Translations under genes and position numbers: made by a program | Assembly (NCBI GenBank): GCA_031285625.1 | Contig: JAITVV010000095.1 | Coordinates: 186,001-250,000, forward strand | DNA length: 64,000 bases | Reading direction: 5' to 3' | Source: Prevotella sp. | GTDB taxonomy: Bacteria; Bacteroidota; Bacteroidia; Bacteroidales; Dysgonomonadaceae | Notes under the pieces: model-generated | Seen by the model: the letters and a program-made list of their open reading frames with translations, nothing else | Databases searched by the model: none | Told to the model about the DNA's origin: nothing | Shown: positions 35,715-43,773 of the stretch, one piece after another | Numbering within the stretch: the first letter of the stretch is position 1 | How the letters are laid out: every line of letters begins with the position of its first letter

Positions 35715-38150
35715 TTACATCGGGTCTACATCGTAATGCAAGAGCACAGACTTGTATGCAGGATTATTCAATACAACCTGATGCTGATAAACTATCTCCC
35801 TTACTTTCTGTATTGATGCCTGATTCTCCACTTTGAGAAGAATATGACGGATGTACAAAGATTGAATACGGGATACAGGAGGCTTACTTGGTCCCAGTAC
35901 CCTTTCTGAAAATGATTGCCTCAACGAAAGGGCAAAATCTTTTGCAGCAGCATCCACTATATGTTCTTCCCGCGCTCTGAGAACAACTGTTATAAGTCTG
36001 AAAAAAGGTGGGTAACGGAATATCTTGCGTTCCTCACATTGCAAGCGATAGAATTCTTCATAGTCATTTGCTGTTACCAGATTGATCACAGCACTGCCCG
36101 GATGCGATGTTTGCAAAAAAACCAAGCCTCGCTTGTTCTTGTGCCCTGCCCGTCCGCTTACCTGCATCATCAGCTGAAAAGCACGTTCGTATGCCCTGAA
36201 ATCAGGATAGTTCAACAGGTTGTCGGCATTGAGGATGCCTACTATACTGACATTGTCAAAGTCGAGTCCTTTCGAAACCATCTGAGTTCCGATAAGAATA
36301 TTTGTCTTATTATTCTCAAAGTCGGTGATAATCCTTTCGTACGATTTCTTGCCACGTGTAGTGTCTAAATCCATTCTTGCAACTGAGGCCTCAGGAAAGA
36401 GTTCCATTACTTCTTCCTCTATACGTTCTGTACCGTAACCCAGTGCGTCGAGCGTCGGTGTTTTACATTCGGGACAAATGGCCGGTACTTCGTATACAGC
36501 TCCGCAATAGTGACAGACCATCATCCGTTGCCCTTTGTGATATGTAAGGCTCACATCACAATTCTGGCAATGAGGAGTCCACGAACAGTTTTTGCACTCC
36601 AGCATAGAAGAAAAGCCCCGCCTGTTCTGAAACAAGATAACTTGCTCCTTCTTCTCTAAAACCTCCCTCATCTTATCAATTAGCGGAGGGGAGAGGACAG
36701 ATTTCATCTGCTTCTTCCGTCTTAGCTCTTTTACGTTTACCACTGCTATTTGCGGTAGTTCTATATTTTCGTGACGCTTGGTTAGTTTTACCAAGCCATA
36801 TCTGCCAGCCAGTGCATTGTTATAAGTCTCCAGAGCCGGAGTCGCCGTTCCCAGTAATATTTTTGCACCGAAGAACCCCGCCAGTACTATCGCAGCATTA
36901 CGTGCGTTGTAGCGTGGTGCAGGATCTTGCTGTTTATACGAGCTTTCGTGTTCTTCATCTACAATGATAAGGCCAAGATTGCTGAAGGGGAGAAAAACTG
37001 CAGAGCGTGCACCCAGAACAACCTGTGCTTCGCCTTTAGTTAACAGGTTCTTCCATGTTTCAGCCCGTTCGTTGTCATTAAACTTAGAATGATATACAGC
37101 CATCTTATTCCCAAAGACAGCTTTCAACCGGTCGGTGATCTGAGTAGTCAGGGCTATTTCAGGAAGCAGGTATAAAACCTGTTTGCCCTGAGCAATAGCT
37201 TCCTTTATAAGCTGTATGTATATTTCAGTTTTACCGCTGGAGGTAACTCCATATAGCAGGGTTGTATCTTTTTCTTTGAATGATACCTTTATCTCACCAA
37301 ATGCTTTTTGCTGATATTCGTTCAATTCATATGCAGCATCAATGTTAGATTCTCCATAGTTGAAACGGCTAACCTCATATTCGTATGTTTCGAGTATCCC
37401 TTTTTTTACCAACTCAGATAAAACTGCTGATGATACATTGGCCTCTTCCAGCAGGCTTTTCTTCAGTATCAGTGTATTTTCTTCTTTCAGGTGAAGAAAG
37501 ACCGCAAAAAGATGTTGCTGCTTTTTTGCCCTGTTGAGTTCGTTCAGGATTTGATTTAGTTCTTCTTCGTGATATTCTTTCGGCAAGCGTACTGCTGTCT
37601 GGCTTTTGGGAACATATGCATTTTGGATATTTTCGCTGATATAAGCAGCCTGCTTATCCACCAGTGATTTTATGGCAGCAATAGCATTTGACAATCCGGA
37701 TAGTTTCTCTATCTCACCTATTGTCTTCGCCTTATCAGCCGACAGGCTATAGTATACCTTCAGCTCATTGGGTGTAAATGGCTCTGATGCCTCAAAGTCG
37801 GAATTGAGCAAGACATGTGTTTCACTTTCGAGTTTCAGTGCAGATGGTAACGCAGCCCTGTACACATCGCCGAGTGAACACATATAATACATGGCTATCC
37901 ATTCCCAAAAACGAAGTTGAGTAGCGGTAACAATGGGATAGTCTTCCAATGTGGTGACTATATCTTTTATATATGATTCTTTTTTGTCTTCTTCGTAGAT
38001 ATGAAAAACAATGGCAGTATAAAATTTCTTTTTCCCGAATTGTACTATAACCCGACTCCCCTCGTACACCGAATCAGTCAACCCGGCCGGAAGAGCATAA
38101 GTGTAAAGTCCTTGTAACGGTAAAGGAAGTATTACATCTGCATACAGCAT
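35715..38150 (-). CDS. priA: Primosomal protein N' (replication restart helicase)
   Basis: 811-residue helicase that reloads the replisome at stalled forks. The N-terminal 3'-DNA-binding domain begins YADVILPLPLQGLYTYALP. Walker A is GVTSSGKTE, the DEAH-type box is VDEEHESSYK, and helicase motif V/VI is seen in ILIGTQMVSKGLDF and MQVSGRAG. A zinc-binding insert contains eight cysteines (CKNCSWTPHCQNC then CHYCG and CPEC). Length is normal for Bacteroidetes PriA. An outer-membrane barrel gene ends 9 bp before its start. Confidence 0.97.
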   Translation of the reverse strand: MLYADVILPLPLQGLYTYALPAGLTDSVYEGSRVIVQFGKKKFYTAIVFHIYEEDKKESYIKDIVTTLEDYPIVTATQLRFWEWIAMYYMCSLGDVYRAALPSALKLESETHVLLNSDFEASEPFTPNELKVYYSLSADKAKTIGEIEKLSGLSNAIAAIKSLVDKQAAYISENIQNAYVPKSQTAVRLPKEYHEEELNQILNELNRAKKQQHLFAVFLHLKEENTLILKKSLLEEANVSSAVLSELVKKGILETYEYEVSRFNYGESNIDAAYELNEYQQKAFGEIKVSFKEKDTTLLYGVTSSGKTEIYIQLIKEAIAQGKQVLYLLPEIALTTQITDRLKAVFGNKMAVYHSKFNDNERAETWKNLLTKGEAQVVLGARSAVFLPFSNLGLIIVDEEHESSYKQQDPAPRYNARNAAIVLAGFFGAKILLGTATPALETYNNALAGRYGLVKLTKRHENIELPQIAVVNVKELRRKKQMKSVLSPPLIDKMREVLEKKEQVILFQNRRGFSSMLECKNCSWTPHCQNCDVSLTYHKGQRMMVCHYCGAVYEVPAICPECKTPTLDALGYGTERIEEEVMELFPEASVARMDLDTTRGKKSYERIITDFENNKTNILIGTQMVSKGLDFDNVSIVGILNADNLLNYPDFRAYERAFQLMMQVSGRAGHKNKRGLVFLQTSHPGSAVINLVTANDYEEFYRLQCEERKIFRYPPFFRLITVVLRAREEHIVDAAAKDFALSLRQSFSERVLGPSKPPVSRIQSLYIRHILLKVENQASIQKVREIVYQHQVVLNNPAYKSVLLHYDVDPM

Positions 38151-38159
38151 TATTATGTT

Positions 38160-38777
38160 TTAGAAGAAATAGTTTACGCCAACTGTCCAGTATTGGTTTT
38201 TCTTGTTTTGGAAAGTTTCGGCATCCATGTATTCGTAACTATAGTTATTGGTAAGGTCGCCACGGAAGTAAAGACCGACGTCAAGGTGCCTGAATACGTT
38301 TATTCCGGCTCCGGCTCCAAGACCGAATATGAAATTTTTATGTTTGTAAGCGCTGATTACATCGCCTACATTATCGGCTCCCTCGTCACCCACTTTTACA
38401 TTTCCATAAACGCCACCTGTGAAGAAGATACCAACCAAACCTAAGCTGATACGTTGCTTGATGTTAACAGGAACACTTATATAATTATAGTCGGAAAGAG
38501 ATCCATCAGCTTGTTTGTCTTTCATCTTGTACTCCTTATGTCCGTATAGCACAGCAATATCTGCGCCAAAACCCGACATAGGTACTATAAACTCGGCTGT
38601 AGGCCCAATCTGGAATCCAAGTTGATTACTGGCTTTAAATATGTCGGTATTAAGTTTTGTACTTGACACATCGATTCCTCCTCTAACCCCAAATCTGAAC
38701 TGGGCAGAAGCTGTGCTTATATTTAGAATGCTTATTAACAATAAGCATGCAAATGATAGGGAAAATTTTGTTTTCAT
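38160..38777 (-). CDS. Outer-membrane beta-barrel protein (PorT/OmpW-like fold)
   Basis: 205 residues with a signal peptide cut near STASAQ. The mature protein is a succession of amphipathic strands (FRFGVRGGIDVSSTKL, GFGADIAVLYGHKEY, NYISVPVNIKQRISLG, FGLGAGAGINVF) and ends in an aromatic residue (VGVNYFF). These are features of eight-stranded barrel proteins of the PorT/outer_membrane_b-brl_2 type. It probably shares a transcript with priA downstream. Specific role unknown. Confidence 0.85.
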   Translation of the reverse strand: MKTKFSLSFACLLLISILNISTASAQFRFGVRGGIDVSSTKLNTDIFKASNQLGFQIGPTAEFIVPMSGFGADIAVLYGHKEYKMKDKQADGSLSDYNYISVPVNIKQRISLGLVGIFFTGGVYGNVKVGDEGADNVGDVISAYKHKNFIFGLGAGAGINVFRHLDVGLYFRGDLTNNYSYEYMDAETFQNKKNQYWTVGVNYFF

Positions 38778-38833
38778 AACGGGCGTATTTTATATTTTAT
38801 TATAACAAAAAAGGGTGTGTTATGTTTATCCTG

Positions 38834-38841
38834 CAAAAGTA
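38834..38841 (-). promoter_or_regulatory. Predicted -7 box for the barrel gene and priA
   Basis: On the minus strand TACTTTTG (38841-38834) fits TAnnTTTG, followed by CA as is common in Bacteroidota promoters. It lies 56 nt before the start of the barrel gene. Confidence 0.45.
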
Positions 38842-39070
38842 GCTATTTTTTATCAATAAAGCATTCTAAAACCCGGCTTTTTAAAAACTTGTTTTAATAT
38901 TGATAATCAAATTGTTTTGTACAATTTATTATAACCAAAATTAAAGGCTTCTGCTCCTTATTACTTACAACGTTTAACATTAACAATTATTTTATGTAAA
39001 CTCACATTATAAGAAAAAATCTGTAAGAATAGTATTATCAGAACTATATTAAAACCGATTTATTCAATAA

Positions 39071-39145
39071 TGCGTAGTTAAAGAACTGTCTGCATTATTC
39101 GAGAAAGCTCCTGAAATTATTTACGAAGTAGCGATCATAAAATAA
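39071..39145 (+). pseudogene. Possible short gene remnant
   Basis: An uninterrupted 24-codon frame without a start codon (CVVKELSALFEKAPEIIYEV plus four more residues) is bounded by two TAA stops. It is followed directly by a terminator. The codon use and helix-like composition look protein-coding, which suggests the 3' end of a decayed gene. It could also be chance. The rest of the 470-bp gap (38778-39247) shows nothing beyond the -7 box and the terminator. Confidence 0.25.
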
Positions 39146-39172
39146 GAGGCTTATTTTTTTAGCCTCTTTTTT
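39144..39172 (+). terminator. Terminator hairpin in the 38778-39247 gap
   Basis: AAGAGGCT (39144-39151) pairs with AGCCTCTT (39161-39168), followed by a T run to 39172. It would end a plus-strand transcript, yet no intact plus-strand gene lies upstream. Confidence 0.7.
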
Positions 39173-39247
39173 AATGACCACCTGGTTTATAAGAATAATC
39201 CTCAATTATAAATATGAGGAAATAATAAGAATACAGATATTAATCTT

Positions 39248-39451
39248 TTATTCAGATTTCATCTGGTTATTTAGCCTTGTGCAATATTCGCGGGCAAATT
39301 CTTTTATATCTTCATCGTAACTACCGAATCCTTTCACGATGGAAGAAACTATAATGAGTCTGCGCTTGCGAATAACAATGACCCTATTGTCTTCAAATGA
39401 TAAATAATCCGGGTCGCAAGAGTATTCAATGGAAACAAAATATTTTTCCAT
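39248..39451 (-). CDS. Small hypothetical protein
   Basis: 67 residues from ATG 39451 (MEKYFVSIEYSCDPDYLSF); a TTG two codons upstream is less likely. It has a beta-rich middle (NRVIVIRKRRLIIVSSIV) and an acidic-helical tail (DEDIKEFAREYC). No signal peptide is seen. I recognise no family. Flanking gaps are AT-rich. Confidence 0.5.
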   Translation of the reverse strand: MEKYFVSIEYSCDPDYLSFEDNRVIVIRKRRLIIVSSIVKGFGSYDEDIKEFAREYCTRLNNQMKSE

Positions 39452-39585
39452 AATCAATAAATAGTGAACTGGGTGTGAAGTGCTTTATATTGTCTTAATA
39501 CAAAGATAGTAATTAAGACAATTTAACGAATATATATGTATGTTAATATGACTTTTTATTTTATTTTTTAAGCATAAAACACTAT

Positions 39586-39623
39586 ATATCAAATAAATAA
39601 AATAATATTTTTTTATTTGATAT
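39586..39623. repeat. AT-rich perfect 12-bp inverted repeat
   Basis: ATATCAAATAAA (39586-39597) and TTTATTTGATAT (39612-39623) are exact complements with a 14-nt spacer. TATGACTTTT occurs on both sides of the region (39547-39556 and 39621-39630). It lies in a 308-bp gap that holds nothing else. It might be a regulator-binding palindrome or a weak terminator. Confidence 0.4.
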
Positions 39624-39759
39624 GACTTTTGTTTAAGTAATTATGACATTTAAGGACTCTTCTAAAGCTAATATTTTAACGTTCTTTTTTTGAGATTAAA
39701 AGCATTCCAATGCTCCACCGGCTTCTATCAGCCAGTTTCAGGCATTAATCATTTTATTT

Positions 39760-40740
39760 TTACAGTTTTCCCACTATCATATCCATTACCCGGGCAGTCC
39801 GGGCAGCAGAAACTCCTGTTGACGGACAAGACCCAACTCCGCGCAATTCGTTTACAATAGTTTGAATTAAAGGTTGTTGTATATGCTCTGGCTGTTCAGG
39901 CTCAAAATACTCATTGCCTTTATCTGTAGATAGACAAATAGGGGTGAACGCAAATGTACTGAAACGGATAACCCCATTTGTTCCTGTTATAGTTATGGAG
40001 TCTTCGCGTGATTGCTCAGGAGCAACAAAGCACCACTCTCCTACCCCTGTTATCCCGGACTTGAACTGCCAGATAGCAGAAAGCGTGTCAGCAACCTCAT
40101 AAAATCCTCCCAGATTTTTACAATAGGCTTTAGCTTCCTCTATTTCGCCCAACAGCAAATCAAGTATATCGAGTGTATGAGGCGCCAAATCAAAGAAGTA
40201 ACCTTCTCCTGCTATATCACGTTTCAGACGCCATGTCTGCTTCTCTTTATCCTTATCGGAAGCACTGGCCGGACGATAGAAACGGACGTCTGCTGTCAAT
40301 AACTTTCCTATGGCATTATTATCCAACAATTCTTTCACCTTGAGAAAGTAAGGCAATGCACGGCGGTAATGTGCTACAAACAGCTTCTGATTTACCTCAT
40401 TTGCAACATCAATGATATCTTTACATTCGGCATAATCCATAGCCATTGGTTTTTCTACATATACCGGTTTACCTGCACGAAGCACCTTTATTGCGTATTC
40501 TTTATGCGACTGCGGAGGTGTAGCTACATAGACTGCACTTATATCGGGATCGTTGATCAACTGATCGGCATCTGTATAATATTTTTCCACAAGATGACGT
40601 TTTGCAAAATCTTTTGCTTTTTCTTCATCCCGACGCATCACAGCTATCAGAGCCGAATTTTCTATTTTGTAAAAGGCAGGCCCGCTTTTCTTTTCAGTTA
40701 CCGCACCTACTCCTATTATTCCCCATTTTATAGTTTCCAT
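39760..40740 (-). CDS. Gfo/Idh/MocA family NAD(P)-dependent oxidoreductase
   Basis: 326 residues. The N-terminal Rossmann fold begins WGIIGVGAVTEKKSGPAF. The family motif with the catalytic Lys is VYVEKPMAMDYAEC (near residue 95). The C-terminal half is the typical beta-sheet substrate domain, with a likely active-site His in DLAPHTLDILDLL. Members oxidise or reduce sugars, inositols or biliverdin. The substrate here is not predictable. It stands alone, with AT-rich gaps on both sides. Confidence 0.92.
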   Translation of the reverse strand: METIKWGIIGVGAVTEKKSGPAFYKIENSALIAVMRRDEEKAKDFAKRHLVEKYYTDADQLINDPDISAVYVATPPQSHKEYAIKVLRAGKPVYVEKPMAMDYAECKDIIDVANEVNQKLFVAHYRRALPYFLKVKELLDNNAIGKLLTADVRFYRPASASDKDKEKQTWRLKRDIAGEGYFFDLAPHTLDILDLLLGEIEEAKAYCKNLGGFYEVADTLSAIWQFKSGITGVGEWCFVAPEQSREDSITITGTNGVIRFSTFAFTPICLSTDKGNEYFEPEQPEHIQQPLIQTIVNELRGVGSCPSTGVSAARTARVMDMIVGKL

Positions 40741-40939
40741 ATATTTTTTTGTTTGTTAAAAAGTAACAAAAGTGACAGCTTTTCACCTATTTTTTTCTGT
40801 TACTTTTGCCTTTTTCTTTCCTATTGCCAACAAGAATGAAAAAGGTATAAATAAGATAATTATTCTATTTTAAAATAATCCGGGATGAACACCTACTAAA
40901 GTATAAACAATGAAAATAGTTGTTTGTTTATCATTACGT

Positions 40940-41701
40940 TTAACTAAAGAATGTTTCATTTTCCTTTCGGACGGCACACTTCGACTCAAATTTGCGGCGT
41001 ACAGCCCCATACACCAACCCCCTGAAATTTCTTGAGTGCTGCGGACAAACCGTAATACAACGCGCACACGATATGCATAATTCCTTATTTGTCTTTCTGG
41101 GGTGATCGGCAGAAATAGCGCCTACCGGACACAGCCGCACACAAGTACCACACTTATCGCAGCTTGAATTTCCCTTAGGAACAAGTGGTATAGGACCATG
41201 TTCCCTGTATGGGTAATTTCCTTTTACGTTCAATGGTTTTGGTTCTTCTTTTTCAAGGTATTTATCATAACATTTCTTCGCAAAACCGACTATCATTTCC
41301 TCATCTTCCTCATCAGGACGATTAACAGCAACCTTTGGGAAAATGGAATGACGCGCTATAAACGCACCTGCAGCAAAAGGAACGAATCCGTTCTCCTGGC
41401 ATATATTTCTCAGTTCGAGCAGTGCATCATCATAATCACGATTACCATATACATTTACTATCACAGCCGGAGTATTGTTTCCTTTTATCTTATGAAATGC
41501 TTCTGTAGCCAGTTTGGGTACACGCCCTGCGTACACAGGAACACCAAAAACAGCCAGATCACCTTCATCAATAGATAATGCCTCATCAAACCCCATTGTT
41601 ACATCTAGTTCTTCAAACGGGACATCCATACTTTTGCCTATAGCTCTCATGATCTTCCTTGTAGAAAGTGCCGGACTGAAATATATTAAATGTACTTTCA
41701 T
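40940..41701 (-). CDS. EFR1-type flavodoxin-ferredoxin fusion
   Basis: 253 residues. The N-terminal ~150 residues form a flavodoxin-like domain (IYFSPALSTRKIM, FGVPVYAGRVP). The C-terminal part carries two 4Fe-4S clusters of the 2[4Fe-4S] ferredoxin type: CDKCGTCVRLCPVGAI and CISCARCITVCP. It probably carries electrons between a flavin and iron-sulfur centres in the cytosol of an anaerobe. Its partner enzymes are unknown. A MITE-like repeat lies just upstream. Confidence 0.92.
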   Translation of the reverse strand: MKVHLIYFSPALSTRKIMRAIGKSMDVPFEELDVTMGFDEALSIDEGDLAVFGVPVYAGRVPKLATEAFHKIKGNNTPAVIVNVYGNRDYDDALLELRNICQENGFVPFAAGAFIARHSIFPKVAVNRPDEEDEEMIVGFAKKCYDKYLEKEEPKPLNVKGNYPYREHGPIPLVPKGNSSCDKCGTCVRLCPVGAISADHPRKTNKELCISCARCITVCPQHSRNFRGLVYGAVRRKFESKCAVRKENETFFS

Positions 41702-41757
41702 ATTGTGTGTTTTTAGTTGATCTATAAAAGTACAAATAATTGATTATAAAATAAACC

Positions 41758-41902
41758 GAGGCTGTTCCAAAAGTAATGAAGTGCTACTCTCTTTGTCATT
41801 CTTCGTTACACTCAGAATCCCGACTCTTCTATCCTTGATAAATGGGTCGAGATGTTTCACTTCGTTCAACATGACAAAAGAGAGTAGTACTTGACAACTC
41901 TT
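41758..41902. repeat. Composite MITE-like element, copy 4 (with terminal inverted repeats)
   Basis: Starts GAGGCTGTTCCAAAAGTA and ends AGTACTTGACAACTCTTAAT. Inside, AGTGCTACTCTCTTTGTCAT is complementary to the right-hand side ending GAGAGTAGTACTT, and the centre contains CCTTGATAAATGGGTCGAG. Its ends match those of copy 3, and its core matches copies 2, 5 and 6. It lies between the EFR1 gene and the barrel gene. Confidence 0.8.
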
Positions 41903-41970
41903 AATGAAACGGAGTGGAATATCCCTGATTTAAATCAGATACTCCACTCCGCTCAGTATAATAATTTCTT

Positions 41971-43770
41971 TTAGAACTTAAGGCTTACCCCTCCAAGGAA
42001 GTTGAATCCCTGTAACGGATAACCGTAAACAAGTTCATATTTTTGGAAAAGGATATTATTCAGACGTGCATTGATGGATATCCAGTCTGTAAGCTGATAT
42101 TCACCTCTGAAATTCAGTTCATTGATATCTTTCATATTCACTGAATTATTTGTAATGCCGACAGTTTTGCGTCCACCTGCATACATATAGTTCAACGATA
42201 CCAACAGGGCGCCGAAAGGCCTTACATCTGCGTTTAACTCTGCAGTAAATGAAGGACGTCCCCATGCTTTAGCTTCCGGTAATACATCCGAATCTATTAC
42301 CTCTACATATGGATCATGATATTTCACATCATAAAAATATCCAGTGATCTTAGCCGACAGATCGGTATATGGTATCAGGTTCGTTTTCAGCAATCCGCCT
42401 ACATGACCTGTAGAGACATTTGCATAAACCGGACTGGCCAGATTTCCCCATCCTGCATCAGTAGAGGTATAACTGGATGAATATACATACAGGTGGTCTC
42501 TGCGTGTATGCTTATATCCGGCAAACAAGTCAAACTCCAAACCACTGACAACTCCTGAACGGAATCCTATTTTAGCATCGTAGTATGTTTTGGAATATTC
42601 TACACGGGTAGCAGGATTCACATACCTGTTCTCCTGTAATATGTCAAGGAATGTATTGTCGTTAACTCCTCCCCCAACTTCCGCATAGAAAGTATTTACT
42701 TCATTTACCTTTACACTGGCTTTTACATTCGGGGATACGGCAAAAGCGGTTTTCACATCAAACAATGCGCTCACATTGACACCCAGGTCGGCATTCCAGC
42801 TATCTCCCTGAAACTTGATATATGGCGTACCTGTAATGTTAGTGTATCCATGATGTGCATTTTCAATATAATCGGTTTTATCACTAAAAGACTGGTTCAG
42901 GATCATACCTTTGATACCCACAGTCTGATCTGCACCAAACTCAGTATAAAGATTTAGGTCGGCATTGATAATACCACCCTTTACGCCATCATCTTCTTTT
43001 TGCAATCCATATTTATTTGTAAAATAATTATAGCCTACATTCCCATCATACTTGATAGCCCCTTCGTTCTTATCACTGGACTTTAAGCCCACTCCTATTT
43101 TGAAAACATTTACACCCTGCTTTGAATCCACATCATAAGGAAACGAGATTGATGATGTATTCGGAATAAAACTATTTCCGTAATAATTGTAAGCCGTATT
43201 GTAGAACGATGCCCCTAGTGATAATACAGAAGGATCGAACGTATGCTGGTATCTCAGGTTGGCTCCGATATGTGAATATTTAGCTTTCACATCACTCATT
43301 GCATAGTCCTTCCCATCAATATAATCTACGGTGCTGTTTGTTCCGCTATATGTGCCAAAGAAATCGAGACGGTCGCGATCTCGGTTTACAAGCCTGTATC
43401 CAAGGGCAGCATCGATATTTCCGGAAGTTCCCACACCGAACAGTGCATAACCACGCTTTTTATCAAAGTCTACATCGGTCTTTATATCTCCCGATTCGGA
43501 AGCTCCCAGTTTATTATTATCAAGTACTATCTGAGGGGTAGTACTCACAAACTTAATATTTCTCGGTTTGATCAATGGAGAGTATATCTCAGGCATTGTA
43601 TTTACCTTCAATGCATCCTGCATTGTAGGCACATAGTCACGTTCGAGCATTACCTGTCGTGTGATAGTAGAATCTTTCTGGGCCGAAGCTGTCAGGCTCA
43701 CAACACCTAGTCCTATGACCAAAATTGATTTATATATTGTTTTCATATCTTTCATTTTCGATTTGTTCAT
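41971..43770 (-). CDS. Outer-membrane beta-barrel protein, TonB-dependent-receptor-like without plug
   Basis: 599 residues. A signal peptide ends near TASAQ, after a start with three closely spaced Met codons (43770, 43755 and 43746; the last gives MKTIYKSILVIGLG). After a short lead the protein is all barrel strands. It ends LQGFNFLGGVSLKF, with the C-terminal Phe expected of outer-membrane barrels. The plug domain of real TonB receptors is missing. It starts 3 bp after the stop of the 999-residue TPR gene (TAACTTATG), so the two are one translational unit. The pair is common in Bacteroidales. An envelope assembly or surface-complex role is inference. Confidence 0.85.
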   Translation of the reverse strand: MNKSKMKDMKTIYKSILVIGLGVVSLTASAQKDSTITRQVMLERDYVPTMQDALKVNTMPEIYSPLIKPRNIKFVSTTPQIVLDNNKLGASESGDIKTDVDFDKKRGYALFGVGTSGNIDAALGYRLVNRDRDRLDFFGTYSGTNSTVDYIDGKDYAMSDVKAKYSHIGANLRYQHTFDPSVLSLGASFYNTAYNYYGNSFIPNTSSISFPYDVDSKQGVNVFKIGVGLKSSDKNEGAIKYDGNVGYNYFTNKYGLQKEDDGVKGGIINADLNLYTEFGADQTVGIKGMILNQSFSDKTDYIENAHHGYTNITGTPYIKFQGDSWNADLGVNVSALFDVKTAFAVSPNVKASVKVNEVNTFYAEVGGGVNDNTFLDILQENRYVNPATRVEYSKTYYDAKIGFRSGVVSGLEFDLFAGYKHTRRDHLYVYSSSYTSTDAGWGNLASPVYANVSTGHVGGLLKTNLIPYTDLSAKITGYFYDVKYHDPYVEVIDSDVLPEAKAWGRPSFTAELNADVRPFGALLVSLNYMYAGGRKTVGITNNSVNMKDINELNFRGEYQLTDWISINARLNNILFQKYELVYGYPLQGFNFLGGVSLKF

Positions 43771-43773
43771 AAG

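Noticed and set aside
40369-40839. 156-codon plus-strand frame
   Set aside because: Antisense to the oxidoreductase gene; Phe/Tyr/Cys-rich noise typical of such shadows.
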